64,000 nt of DNA. Source: Ignavibacteria bacterium (lineage in GTDB: Bacteria > Bacteroidota > Ignavibacteria > Ignavibacteriales > SURF-24). The stretch spans positions 134,009-198,008 of the forward strand of contig JAAXKQ010000005.1 in the NCBI GenBank assembly GCA_025612245.1. Direction: 5' to 3'. Each line of letters opens with the position of its first letter. Positions within the stretch are counted from its first letter, which is position 1. Positions 52,736 through 60,823 of this stretch are shown in pieces. Both the position numbers and the translations under genes were made by a program. The notes under the pieces were generated by a model. That model made no database searches and was not told the origin of the DNA. It worked only from the letters and a program-made list of their open reading frames with translations.

Positions 52736-53072
52736 GTACCATCCTTTTGTTTTTATCTATTTGTAAAACCAATATGTGTACCAAAGAAAAATGCTCATTT
52801 CAGCGAAAAAATGAACTTAAGCAGAGGGATGAAATAAGGAGGGTTGACTCAAAATGGGACACTGCATTTTTTTGAGGCAGTGAAAAGAATAAATTGTAAT
52901 ATGCGGAATTAAGGATGACACGTAAGTCTAGGTTGAGAAAGTGGTAAAAAGGTTATTAGTATTTGCGCTACATTGCGAAAGGGGAGGATCGCAAAAAAAA
53001 AGCCCGGAATTGAAGAATTCCGGGCCTTACCGTTACGGGTTCAAAGCCGGCGTGCTATAGAAATAGCAGTTA
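52736..53072. other. Intergenic region upstream of the anchor-domain gene
   Basis: 337 bp between two T9SS cargo genes on the same strand. It holds the terminator at 52993-53025 and an AT-rich promoter-like stretch (52745-52900) with no clear -35/-10 pair. No gene seen. Confidence 0.5.
52993..53025 (-). terminator. Rho-independent terminator after the C39-like T9SS gene
   Basis: GCCCGGAATT (53002-53011) and AATTCCGGGC (53016-53025) with a GAAG loop. On the minus strand a run of nine T residues follows (52993-53001). Confidence 0.92.
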
Positions 53073-56000
53073 TCATTTCAGGAGCATCAGCTTTTTAGAC
53101 TCCCTGAACTGACCCACCTGAATAGTGTAAATATAAACGCCGCTGGGCAGGGAAGAGGCATCAAATTGAACTGTATAAGTTCCGGCCGGTTTAGCCTCAT
53201 TTACCAGACTCTTTACTTCTTTACCCAATATGTCTCTAATTATCAGCTTAACTTGTCCAGCCTCAGGGATCGAATAGCTGATCTTAGTAGTTGGGTTAAA
53301 AGGATTTGGATAATTTTGTGACAATGAATACTTGGCCGGGCGCTGGCTCAAGGGGCCATCTTCCACTGAAGTAACTGACCTTACCTGCATATTGTCGAAA
53401 TAAAGAGAGCCTGCCTGGTTTCCGCCTGGGGCTTGTCTTAAAAGCAGGCTATGGAATCTCCTGATTCCGCTTCCGCCAATTTTAGAAACCGGAATTTCCT
53501 TGTATTTCCAGCCTGTCCAGTTAAGAGTATCGACAACGACTGTCTGATTCTGGTTTTGGCCGTCGTAGAACCAGTATTCCAGAGTATTAAAGCTGTAGTC
53601 GCCAAATACCCACATGCCAAATGTAGCCTTGTCGTCAGAAGGGATCTGTGGCGTCAAATCGTTATATACCCTGCAGAGTCCGCCTTCATTTTCCGTAAAA
53701 CTATAGCAAATTCTACCACAGCTCAGGCCGCCGATCTTTTTTTCAGTGAAGATTGAGAATTTTGAGCTTACTGTGTCAATTCCTGCAGATGTGCCGCTGT
53801 AAGACGGATTTTTCCAGTGTCCTTCAGTTTCGAAATCATCCACAATAGTGCCCTCTGCCGGGGGTTGAGCTTCCGTCCTGAAATTAACTACAATTGTATC
53901 CTTAAGCAAATAGCCGTTTGTATCAGTAAAGCCTCCAAGGAGAGTCAGCCTGTACAAGGAATTATAGTTAAGGCGGCGCAAAGGTTCAAAAGAGAACAAG
54001 GTTTTATTTCCAAGCTGTGTCAGCTTAAGTTTTCCTGGTGCTATACTTTTACCCAATGAATCGGTAAACTTCACATAATTAGCATAACTGAGTACATTTC
54101 CGTCAAAAAGTATATACATCTGAACAGTTGTACTTACATTCTGCTGGTCCTTTGCGGGATACAGTTTGCTTATGCTAAGTTTGGATCTGTGGTTAATATT
54201 TACATTTAAAGTATAGGCCTGCGGAAGGTGCTTATTCCAGACGGATTTTGCAGATGTATCTATTTTGATCGCATAGGACACTCCAGTCGGGAAAGGTGAA
54301 TCAGGCTTAAATGTGAGTGTCTGTGCATAATTTGTCCAGGTAAATGTTCCGCTAATCGAAGGCGTAATTGTAATAGCCTTTAGAGTTGCAGCGCGGTCCA
54401 TTACCTGTGAGAAATCCAAACTGATAGAGGAATTCGGGGTAAGGCTGTCAGCAGTTGCGGTCGAAGTTACGGAAGGTATAGCGCTTGAATCTATTCTTGC
54501 AGAAACGCCCCATGCCGCAGGAGTGATCTGAACTCTTCCCGTATTTCCGTCTGACCAGTCGTAGATTGCGTTCTCCCCATTATTAATTTCACCATACCGA
54601 CCTAAGTTCTTGTTGCCATACGGGTCATTTACAACTACGGTATGTCCGGTTCCATAATGCCCTATTACTAGTACAATGTGGCCGTCAGTTAAGCCGGTGC
54701 TGCAGATTATATAGGGGAAACCCGAATTCAGTTCAGTTTCAACGTCAGTCCAGGAAGGAGCGTCTTTACGAATTGTATTGGTGATACGGTTAAGATGAAG
54801 GAACCCGATAATATTGGAATAAGGTGATCCCCCGTCATTCCACATGTAACCATGTGCGCCTGTTGGCCAGGTACTGTAGTTCTCAAAGGTATAGCCATTC
54901 ATTGTATAGGCTTTAGACACATACTGCCCGTAATCGGAAGTATGCCCGTAGGTTGTAAATGGCCATGGGGGAATAATCCCATAGGAAGCCAGGAGCTCAA
55001 TTGCAGTTGTTGCGCCGCAAGCTCTGTAGCCTTCGTAGGAACTGCCCCATGCGCCTGAATCTTCCGTATCCCAGACCTGATGAACGTGCACCCATTTGTA
55101 ACTTCCTGCGGTTTTAATCTTTTCCGTAGTGTTTTTGTGCATCTGAAAAGTTTTAACACTTAAAGGTTCCTCACTCTTAAAGAGGAGAGCCGGCTGTACC
55201 GAGTTTGGTGCCATTAAAGAATTTTCTACATTAAGGCTTTTTATTTCTCTGGAAGCCTGCGTCTGGAAAAGAATATTTTTCGAATTGTCTGAGAACTTTG
55301 CATCCATTTCAATAACATTGGGAGTATTCGTCAGATTAACGACCTTAGTCCCGTTGTAATTTGAAAGATAGATATCGGAATTTATGAGCTTTACCTCATT
55401 AAAATCTATCTGTCTTCTGTGGAAAACGAGTGACTGGCTGTCTTCCGACCATGAGGGATTTTCTCCCTCTCCAATTGAATAGTTGCAGTTTTGCACTAAA
55501 TCGTATACAAAAATCTGGGTCCCTGTGGTAGTATAGGCGATAAATTTACCGTTTGGTGACCAGATGGCGTTACCGTAGCCCGATTTTGGTTCAGAGATCC
55601 GGAGCCTGGAATTATCTTCAAGGCTGAAGATCCAAAGCTGGTCGCTTTCATCCTTAAATACAATTTCCTTTGCATCAGGGGAGATTGGTGTACGGTTAGA
55701 ATAAACGCCGAGATCGTACTTGCGGACTTCACTTCCTTTTTCTACGAATAATTCACTGCCGATTGAAAAAGCAATTGTACCGTCTTCGGCAAAACTTACC
55801 TGACCGGCTTCAGCCGCCGCGTCGGATAATTTTGTGACTTCCTTTTTTTCGAGATCATAGATCGCCGGTGTCTGCAGACCGGTTGTGGGATCAATTAGCT
55901 TAAAGCCTATCTTGTTGCCTTCCTTATTAAGCGTGAAGTATCTGCCGCAGCCGGGGGCGGTGATGAGTTCATCGATCTTATTGTCGTGAATAAGATAGAG

Positions 56001-56156
56001 TGCCGACTGGAACTCATTGGTGGCAATTACACCATAGCTTGTTTTGACAGGATTGGAGAAGAGCCCTTCCTGTGTGGAAATTGAATTACCCGAGCTTGCG
56101 AAGATGTTGGATAGTAAACTAATAGAAATGAACGAGAACAGGATCAGTTTTTTCAA
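53073..56156 (-). CDS. Secreted C39-like cysteine protease with propeller, Ig-like and T9SS domains
   Basis: A 1027-aa exported protein. Signal peptide LILFSFISISLLSNIFA before SSG. Residues about 25-320 form a TolB/WD40-like propeller (repeats such as PIYSPDAK-like SPDAKEIVF, SPNGKFIAY, SEDSQSLVF, SDNSKNILF). A C39_2-type papain-fold domain follows, about 355-545, with Cys380 (YRACGATTAIELL), His493 (DGHIVLVIGHY) and Asp511 (VVNDPYGN). Then come two Big_5-type Ig domains, a carbohydrate-binding-like sandwich (about 790-930) and a T9SS sorting domain (NYPNPFNPTTKISYSI). The frame opens with a TTG at 56165, but GAGGAG touches it; a second TTG three codons later (56156) is 8 bases from GAGGAG and gives the classic MKKLILF start, so I use that one. 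Probably a secreted protease or peptidoglycan/peptide-cleaving enzyme. Confidence 0.83.
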   Translation of the reverse strand: MKKLILFSFISISLLSNIFASSGNSISTQEGLFSNPVKTSYGVIATNEFQSALYLIHDNKIDELITAPGCGRYFTLNKEGNKIGFKLIDPTTGLQTPAIYDLEKKEVTKLSDAAAEAGQVSFAEDGTIAFSIGSELFVEKGSEVRKYDLGVYSNRTPISPDAKEIVFKDESDQLWIFSLEDNSRLRISEPKSGYGNAIWSPNGKFIAYTTTGTQIFVYDLVQNCNYSIGEGENPSWSEDSQSLVFHRRQIDFNEVKLINSDIYLSNYNGTKVVNLTNTPNVIEMDAKFSDNSKNILFQTQASREIKSLNVENSLMAPNSVQPALLFKSEEPLSVKTFQMHKNTTEKIKTAGSYKWVHVHQVWDTEDSGAWGSSYEGYRACGATTAIELLASYGIIPPWPFTTYGHTSDYGQYVSKAYTMNGYTFENYSTWPTGAHGYMWNDGGSPYSNIIGFLHLNRITNTIRKDAPSWTDVETELNSGFPYIICSTGLTDGHIVLVIGHYGTGHTVVVNDPYGNKNLGRYGEINNGENAIYDWSDGNTGRVQITPAAWGVSARIDSSAIPSVTSTATADSLTPNSSISLDFSQVMDRAATLKAITITPSISGTFTWTNYAQTLTFKPDSPFPTGVSYAIKIDTSAKSVWNKHLPQAYTLNVNINHRSKLSISKLYPAKDQQNVSTTVQMYILFDGNVLSYANYVKFTDSLGKSIAPGKLKLTQLGNKTLFSFEPLRRLNYNSLYRLTLLGGFTDTNGYLLKDTIVVNFRTEAQPPAEGTIVDDFETEGHWKNPSYSGTSAGIDTVSSKFSIFTEKKIGGLSCGRICYSFTENEGGLCRVYNDLTPQIPSDDKATFGMWVFGDYSFNTLEYWFYDGQNQNQTVVVDTLNWTGWKYKEIPVSKIGGSGIRRFHSLLLRQAPGGNQAGSLYFDNMQVRSVTSVEDGPLSQRPAKYSLSQNYPNPFNPTTKISYSIPEAGQVKLIIRDILGKEVKSLVNEAKPAGTYTVQFDASSLPSGVYIYTIQVGQFRESKKLMLLK

Positions 56157-56472
56157 AGTTTTCAACTCCTCTAATAGTTTGACCGATTAAACAGAACTAA
56201 ATAACAACTTTTATATTTAGTTGAAATAAACTAGTAATAAAATACCTTTAGTACAAAGGTATTTTTGGCTGTTTTGAAGAAAAATGTGATCCGGGAAGGA
56301 TATAATTGTCACTGTGCTCAGTTCTCCGTTTCGGAGCCCATTCCGGCCACTCCAGAATTTCCCGTGCTTGTACAAAAGAGACATTCTATGCGTTTTAAGG
56401 CGGCTTCCGGGCTTAGAATTCTCATGACTAAGGGGGTAGGGTCTTTGCTATTAAAGGAAAGTATCAGCTTCC
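56157..56472. other. Divergent intergenic region
   Basis: 316 bp between divergent genes. It contains the inverted repeat at 56239-56265 and AT-rich promoter-like sequence. A 74-codon open frame (56265-56489) has no ribosome-binding site, resembles no family and is not accepted. Confidence 0.55.
56239..56265. promoter_or_regulatory. Perfect 11-bp inverted repeat in a divergent promoter region
   Basis: AAAATACCTTT (56239-56249), AGTAC, AAAGGTATTTT (56255-56265). It lies between divergent starts, so a shared operator is more likely than a terminator, though the trailing T residues would also allow attenuation of rightward transcripts. Confidence 0.55.
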
Positions 56473-58989
56473 TTGAATGGGAAGTCTAATTTGATTATTT
56501 TGGCAGAACTTTCTTTCAATTTGAATTACGGGATAAAGTTGCCATTTCTGAAAGATCATAATAAAACTGCCTTGGTCTGCAACAACCGGAATATTTCTTA
56601 TTCGGAAGTGCTCCGGGAGACTGCTTTTCTTTCTTCCTTATTTCCTGCAATAGGAAACCTGAAGGTTTGCATATTCTCAGAAAACAGGCCTGAATGGGTC
56701 TATTCTATTTATTCTGCATGGAATATGAATGCAATTCCCGTGATTTTCGATCATACCGGGGAAATTGATGAGATTGTATTTATATTAAATGAAGCATTGC
56801 CCGAGCTGATATTCTGCTCTCAAAGCTGCAAAAAAAGGCTGGAGAGCATCATTCCCTTAATTAGCTTTACTCCTGAGATAATTGTATTTGAAGATTTGGG
56901 ACTTAAATGCCATAACGCCGTATCTATTCGGGAAATTGTGCCATCCGAGGTGCAAAAGACAGCATTGATAGCTTATACATCCGGGACAACGGGATCTCCC
57001 AAAGGGGTAATGCTAAGCTTTAATGACCTCCTTTCTAACATTCAGCCTATACTTGAACTTGGCGGGCGTGAGGATGCGGTTTTGGCTATACTCCCATTTT
57101 ACCACACCTTTCCCATGCTATGGACCATGGTTCTGCCGCTGTATGTTGGAGCGGCAATTGTATTTGCAAAATCTCTGGCACCAAAGGACATAATGCAGGC
57201 GATGCAGGAAAATAAGGTTACCGCCGTAATCGGTGTGCCGAAACTATTCCGTCTGATAAGGGAAAAAGTACTGGAAGAAATAGAAAAAAGCATTTGGAAG
57301 AAAGGAGCCTTATTTGCCGCAAGGAAAGTAAATTCATTGTGGTTCTCGGGACTCATCTTCCGTCGGGTGCAAAAGAGGTTCGGGGGGCATATACGCTACC
57401 TCATCTGCGGGGGAGCTGAAATTGAAAGGGAGGTAGAGGAGGATTTCAGAACGCTGGGATTTTTACTTCAGACGGGATACGGCCTTACTGAAACCTCGCC
57501 GATGATATCTTTCAACCGGCCCGGCAGGATTAAAATTGGCTCGGCAGGTGAACCACTTCCGTGCAATGATGTCAGAATAGTTGATGGCGAAATTGCAGTC
57601 AGGGGTGAAAACGTGATGCGGGGATATTACTTAAAAGAGGCCGAAACATCAGCTGTACTGAAGGACGGCTGGTTTTATACAGGTGACATGGGAAGGCTGG
57701 ATGAGGATGGATATCTGTTTGTTACAGGGCGGAAAGATGACATGATTGTTCTTTCAAATGGAAAGAATATTGATCCAGCTAAAATAGAGGCGGGTATCTT
57801 ATCGGTATCGGAGCTGGTAAAAGAAGCGGCAGTGGTAAAAAATGGCGACAAGCTCTACGCGTTTATATATCCTGATTACTCAAAATTCAGCTGTTCTTCT
57901 CAGATGATAAGAGGAGAGATTAAATGGAAGGTCATCAGCAAGTATAACATGACTGTGCCGGATTACAGGAAGATAACTTCCTTTGAACTGACCAAAGAGG
58001 AACTGCCAAAGACCTTGCTCGGAAAGGTAAGGCGCTTTAAGCTGGTTCCGAAGTGCCCTGTCTCAGATTCCGAAGAAGGCATGAAAAGTGGAACAGCCAA
58101 GGATGAAGTTAACGCACTTACAAAGTATCTTAGCAGGGAGAAGAAAGTAGAGGCAAAGCCACACTCACACATTGAATTTGATATCGGCCTGGATTCCCTG
58201 GATAAAGTGCTTTTGCTTTCCTTTATAGAGTCCTCCTTCGGGGTAAAAATGACAGAAGAGGAGCTCAAGCAGCATGCGACCTTAAAGGAATTGATCGGCT
58301 ATATAAATAAGGTAAAAGAGGATGAAGAGCTAAAAGAGGCCGAATGGAAAAGGCTTTTGAGTGACACTGAAGGCATTACAATTCCAAATGCCTGGTTTAC
58401 ACTTACATTGCTGCAGGCTTTTTTCAGGCTTTTCTTTAAGCTCTATTGCAGGATAAAGATTACGGGCCTCCGGGAAATTCCTGATTCACCGGTGCTCTTT
58501 GTCCCCAATCACCAGTGTTCTCTTGACCAGTTTATTGTATCCTGCTTACTGAAGAGGAGAGCTTTTCTGGATACTTTTTATCTGGCCAAGAAAAAACATT
58601 ACAGGAAACCCTGGAAGACCCTTCTGGCAGAAAGGCACAATACGGTACTTGTGGAAATTGAAAAGGACCTTAAGCTTTCACTTCAAAAACTCGCAGCCTG
58701 TCTGAACCGGGGAAAGAATGTAATGATTTTTCCCGAGGGCACAAGGTCCGTTGACGGTTCATTAGGAAACTTTAAGACAGCATATGCTATTCTTAGCTGC
58801 GCACTGGGTGTTCCGGTAATTCCGGTAGTAATAAATGGATCAAAAGAACTGTTGCCAAAAGGGACTTTGTTTCCGAAGGCCTTCAGGAAATTTACAGTGG
58901 AGTACTTACCTCCGGTTTATCCGGATGGAATGACTGCCAGTGAGCTAAATGAACTGGTTTTTGAAGTGATGAAAAAGAAAATTTATTAA
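56473..58989 (+). CDS. Tri-domain acyl-CoA/ACP synthetase - acyl carrier - PlsC acyltransferase
   Basis: An 838-aa protein in three parts. (1) AMP-binding adenylate-forming domain, about 20-510, with the P-loop TSGTTGSPKG (169-178), GYGLTETSPM and YTGDMGRLDEDGYLFVTGRKDD: it activates a fatty acid. (2) A carrier-protein domain, about 535-620, with the phosphopantetheine Ser575 in GLDSLDKV. (3) A PlsC glycerolipid acyltransferase domain, about 650-838, with HX4D (His680, Asp685 in NHQCSLD) and FPEGTRS (753-759). Domain logic: a fatty acid is adenylated, loaded on the built-in carrier and transferred to a lysophospholipid. E. coli Aas has the reverse order and no carrier. No ATG exists near the start; TTG at 56473 (AAGGAAAG upstream) or TTG at 56491 (GGGAAG upstream) are possible. 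lgt follows after 26 bp. Confidence 0.88.
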   Translation: MNGKSNLIILAELSFNLNYGIKLPFLKDHNKTALVCNNRNISYSEVLRETAFLSSLFPAIGNLKVCIFSENRPEWVYSIYSAWNMNAIPVIFDHTGEIDEIVFILNEALPELIFCSQSCKKRLESIIPLISFTPEIIVFEDLGLKCHNAVSIREIVPSEVQKTALIAYTSGTTGSPKGVMLSFNDLLSNIQPILELGGREDAVLAILPFYHTFPMLWTMVLPLYVGAAIVFAKSLAPKDIMQAMQENKVTAVIGVPKLFRLIREKVLEEIEKSIWKKGALFAARKVNSLWFSGLIFRRVQKRFGGHIRYLICGGAEIEREVEEDFRTLGFLLQTGYGLTETSPMISFNRPGRIKIGSAGEPLPCNDVRIVDGEIAVRGENVMRGYYLKEAETSAVLKDGWFYTGDMGRLDEDGYLFVTGRKDDMIVLSNGKNIDPAKIEAGILSVSELVKEAAVVKNGDKLYAFIYPDYSKFSCSSQMIRGEIKWKVISKYNMTVPDYRKITSFELTKEELPKTLLGKVRRFKLVPKCPVSDSEEGMKSGTAKDEVNALTKYLSREKKVEAKPHSHIEFDIGLDSLDKVLLLSFIESSFGVKMTEEELKQHATLKELIGYINKVKEDEELKEAEWKRLLSDTEGITIPNAWFTLTLLQAFFRLFFKLYCRIKITGLREIPDSPVLFVPNHQCSLDQFIVSCLLKRRAFLDTFYLAKKKHYRKPWKTLLAERHNTVLVEIEKDLKLSLQKLAACLNRGKNVMIFPEGTRSVDGSLGNFKTAYAILSCALGVPVIPVVINGSKELLPKGTLFPKAFRKFTVEYLPPVYPDGMTASELNELVFEVMKKKIY

Positions 58990-59015
58990 TTGTTAAATTC
59001 ACCCGGGGGGTAAAT

Positions 59016-59804
59016 ATGTTACCAAGCATAGTCATAGGAAATACGGTAATAAACACATATTCATTATCTTTGATGATTGCAATACTATCGGGCCTTTTGA
59101 TTGCATACAAAGAGTGTAAAAGATTAAATTTGCCGGTTTACCACTTCCCCCCTACTGCCTTTTTTGGCGTGGTTTCCGGAATTATAGGGGCGAAAATCTT
59201 TGAAATTATCTTTTATGAATGGAATGATTTTATCAGGTCTCCTTTGTCCAGTTTATTATCCGGCGGTGGATGGATGTATTACGGTGCTGAGATTGTTGGA
59301 ATTCTGGGGGGAGTGACCTATCTGGTTATTAGAAGGATTCCCGTCCTAAGTCCGCTTGACGTTACGGCTTTCGCATTTATGCTTGCTCATGCCTTCGGCC
59401 GGGTAGGCTGTTTTCTTTCAGGCTGCTGCTACGGACTTGAGACTACCTGTTTTACCGGAGTTACTTTCCCGGGTCACCACATAAAAGTTCATCCCACGCA
59501 GCTTTACGAGAGTATTCCATTACTGCTTGGCTTTACAATATTCTGGTTTCTGAGGAAGAAGTTTGTTGTGCCGGGGACAATATTTGCGTCGTATCTGGTT
59601 TTTTACAGTATTTTGAGGTTTTCCGTTGAGTTCTACAGGTATGACGCCTACCGGTTCGGCTTTTTGAGTTTAAGTCCTTCCCAATACATTGCAGCAGTTC
59701 TTTTTATTGCAGGCTTGGTAGCTTTCCCCATCATTCTGAAATCGTACAGTGCACAGGCAAAAGAAGAAATGGCGACTGAAGAGAAGAAAGAATATGTAAT
59801 ATAA
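59016..59804 (+). CDS. lgt: Prolipoprotein diacylglyceryl transferase
   Basis: Attaches diacylglycerol from phosphatidylglycerol to the lipobox Cys of prolipoproteins, the first step of lipoprotein maturation, in the inner membrane. The 262-aa protein has about seven helices and the Lgt signature AHAFGRVGCFLSGCCYG (Gly128-Arg129 at its core), followed by HPTQLYES and a late RFSVEFYR segment, all conserved in the family. ATG at 59016 follows CACCCGGGGGG. It lies 26 bp after the acyl-activating tri-domain gene, so the two lipid genes probably form an operon. Many bacteria keep more than one lgt; whether this is the housekeeping copy is unknown. Confidence 0.93.
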   Translation: MLPSIVIGNTVINTYSLSLMIAILSGLLIAYKECKRLNLPVYHFPPTAFFGVVSGIIGAKIFEIIFYEWNDFIRSPLSSLLSGGGWMYYGAEIVGILGGVTYLVIRRIPVLSPLDVTAFAFMLAHAFGRVGCFLSGCCYGLETTCFTGVTFPGHHIKVHPTQLYESIPLLLGFTIFWFLRKKFVVPGTIFASYLVFYSILRFSVEFYRYDAYRFGFLSLSPSQYIAAVLFIAGLVAFPIILKSYSAQAKEEMATEEKKEYVI

Positions 59805-59890
59805 GAGAAAAGTGACCCTGGGGTTAAGAGTCCGCGGGTAGCAGTAGTAAAAGGGGGATGGGAAGAATTCCCTGTGATATATTATCCAAG

Positions 59891-59937
59891 CTTCAGGTGT
59901 TTCAGCGAAATGGTTCATTCCGCAAAAACACCTGAAG
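59891..59937. repeat. 47-nt almost perfect hairpin between convergent genes
   Basis: CTTCAGGTGTTT (59891-59902) and AAACACCTGAAG (59926-59937) are perfect complements. Inside, GCGAAATG and CATTCCGC pair with one mismatch around a GTT loop, separated from the outer stem by a 2x2 internal loop (CA/AA). It lies between lgt (+) and the gene at 59961 (-) and may be a bidirectional terminator, although long runs of T are absent. Confidence 0.6.
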
Positions 59938-59960
59938 TGAATTTTGCTTTTGCTTTAAGC

Positions 59961-60806
59961 TTAATTTTTCGAAAATGTCAGTATGAATTCATTATTATTC
60001 TTATCCTTATATGACAGTGTCATAGTGCTTCCATTATAGGTATAGTTATAAGCAGCATATACGCTGTTATTATATTCAATTCTGAACTCATAAAGGCCCG
60101 TATTCGGGTTCTTTTCAATAACCCATTTACCCGATACGTCATATTTATAATTTTGTGTCAATGCCGGGTAATTTCTGACAACAGAAGGATCAAACGTTGC
60201 GTTTGTATGCATGGAAGCCGTATTATCCCCCTTAATTGTAAGGTAACTGTTCCCGAGCGCCGCGGCACCATTAACCTCAAAAGGAGTGGGGTTTGAAGTG
60301 CTGATGTGCTTAAAGTTCACAAGCGTAAAGGTCCCGGGCTGCAATGTAGTGATACTTCCTTCCTTAACGTCCAGCGTAATGGTTTTTGTGGAAGTTTTGT
60401 TGTCACCCTCATTGCTGCTGGTAAATTCACTGATAACAGTATACTGGCCGGGAAAGCTGAATACGTAATCGAAAGTGAAGTTTGTTTTATAAGTATATTG
60501 CCCCGTTGCAATGGTCTCCGAACCTTTCAAAATTGTAATTTTCGAGTTTAATTTCTCCGGGCTTGAAGGTGTATTTGTATTGTTGCAGCTATTGTGTTCA
60601 TAGCTTTTATTCTGTACAAGTGCATTAAACGTAACTTTATCGTAAATCTGTGCGGGTGAGGAGCTGGCAGAAACATCGTCAATCTGCGGAGCAAAGTTGT
60701 TGTATGTAACATCATTTTCGGTTGAAGTTACGCCGCCCGTGAAAATAAAAAATCCGGCAATTATAACCGTTAAAAGGCATAGATACTTAACGTTTGTCTT
60801 ATACAT
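59961..60806 (-). CDS. Exported protein with PKD/Ig-like domain, unknown function
   Basis: A 281-aa protein with an N-terminal signal or anchor segment (YLCLLTVIIAGFFIFTGGV). No lipobox Cys is at the cleavage site. About 40-160 is a PKD/Ig-like sandwich (SSSPAQIYDKVTFNALVQ, FDYVFSFPGQYTVISEF). The second half (about 165-281) is a small beta domain with SGKWVIEKNPNTGLYEF and ends SYKDKNNNEFILTFSKN, as in lipocalin-like or calycin-type domains. The family is not recognised beyond this. It is co-directional with and 17 bp downstream of the barrel gene at 60824, hence probably one operon and possibly a partner in the outer envelope. GGGG of the ribosome-binding site precedes the ATG at 60806. Confidence 0.65.
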   Translation of the reverse strand: MYKTNVKYLCLLTVIIAGFFIFTGGVTSTENDVTYNNFAPQIDDVSASSSPAQIYDKVTFNALVQNKSYEHNSCNNTNTPSSPEKLNSKITILKGSETIATGQYTYKTNFTFDYVFSFPGQYTVISEFTSSNEGDNKTSTKTITLDVKEGSITTLQPGTFTLVNFKHISTSNPTPFEVNGAAALGNSYLTIKGDNTASMHTNATFDPSVVRNYPALTQNYKYDVSGKWVIEKNPNTGLYEFRIEYNNSVYAAYNYTYNGSTMTLSYKDKNNNEFILTFSKN

Positions 60807-60823
60807 TTTATTAACCCCTGGTG

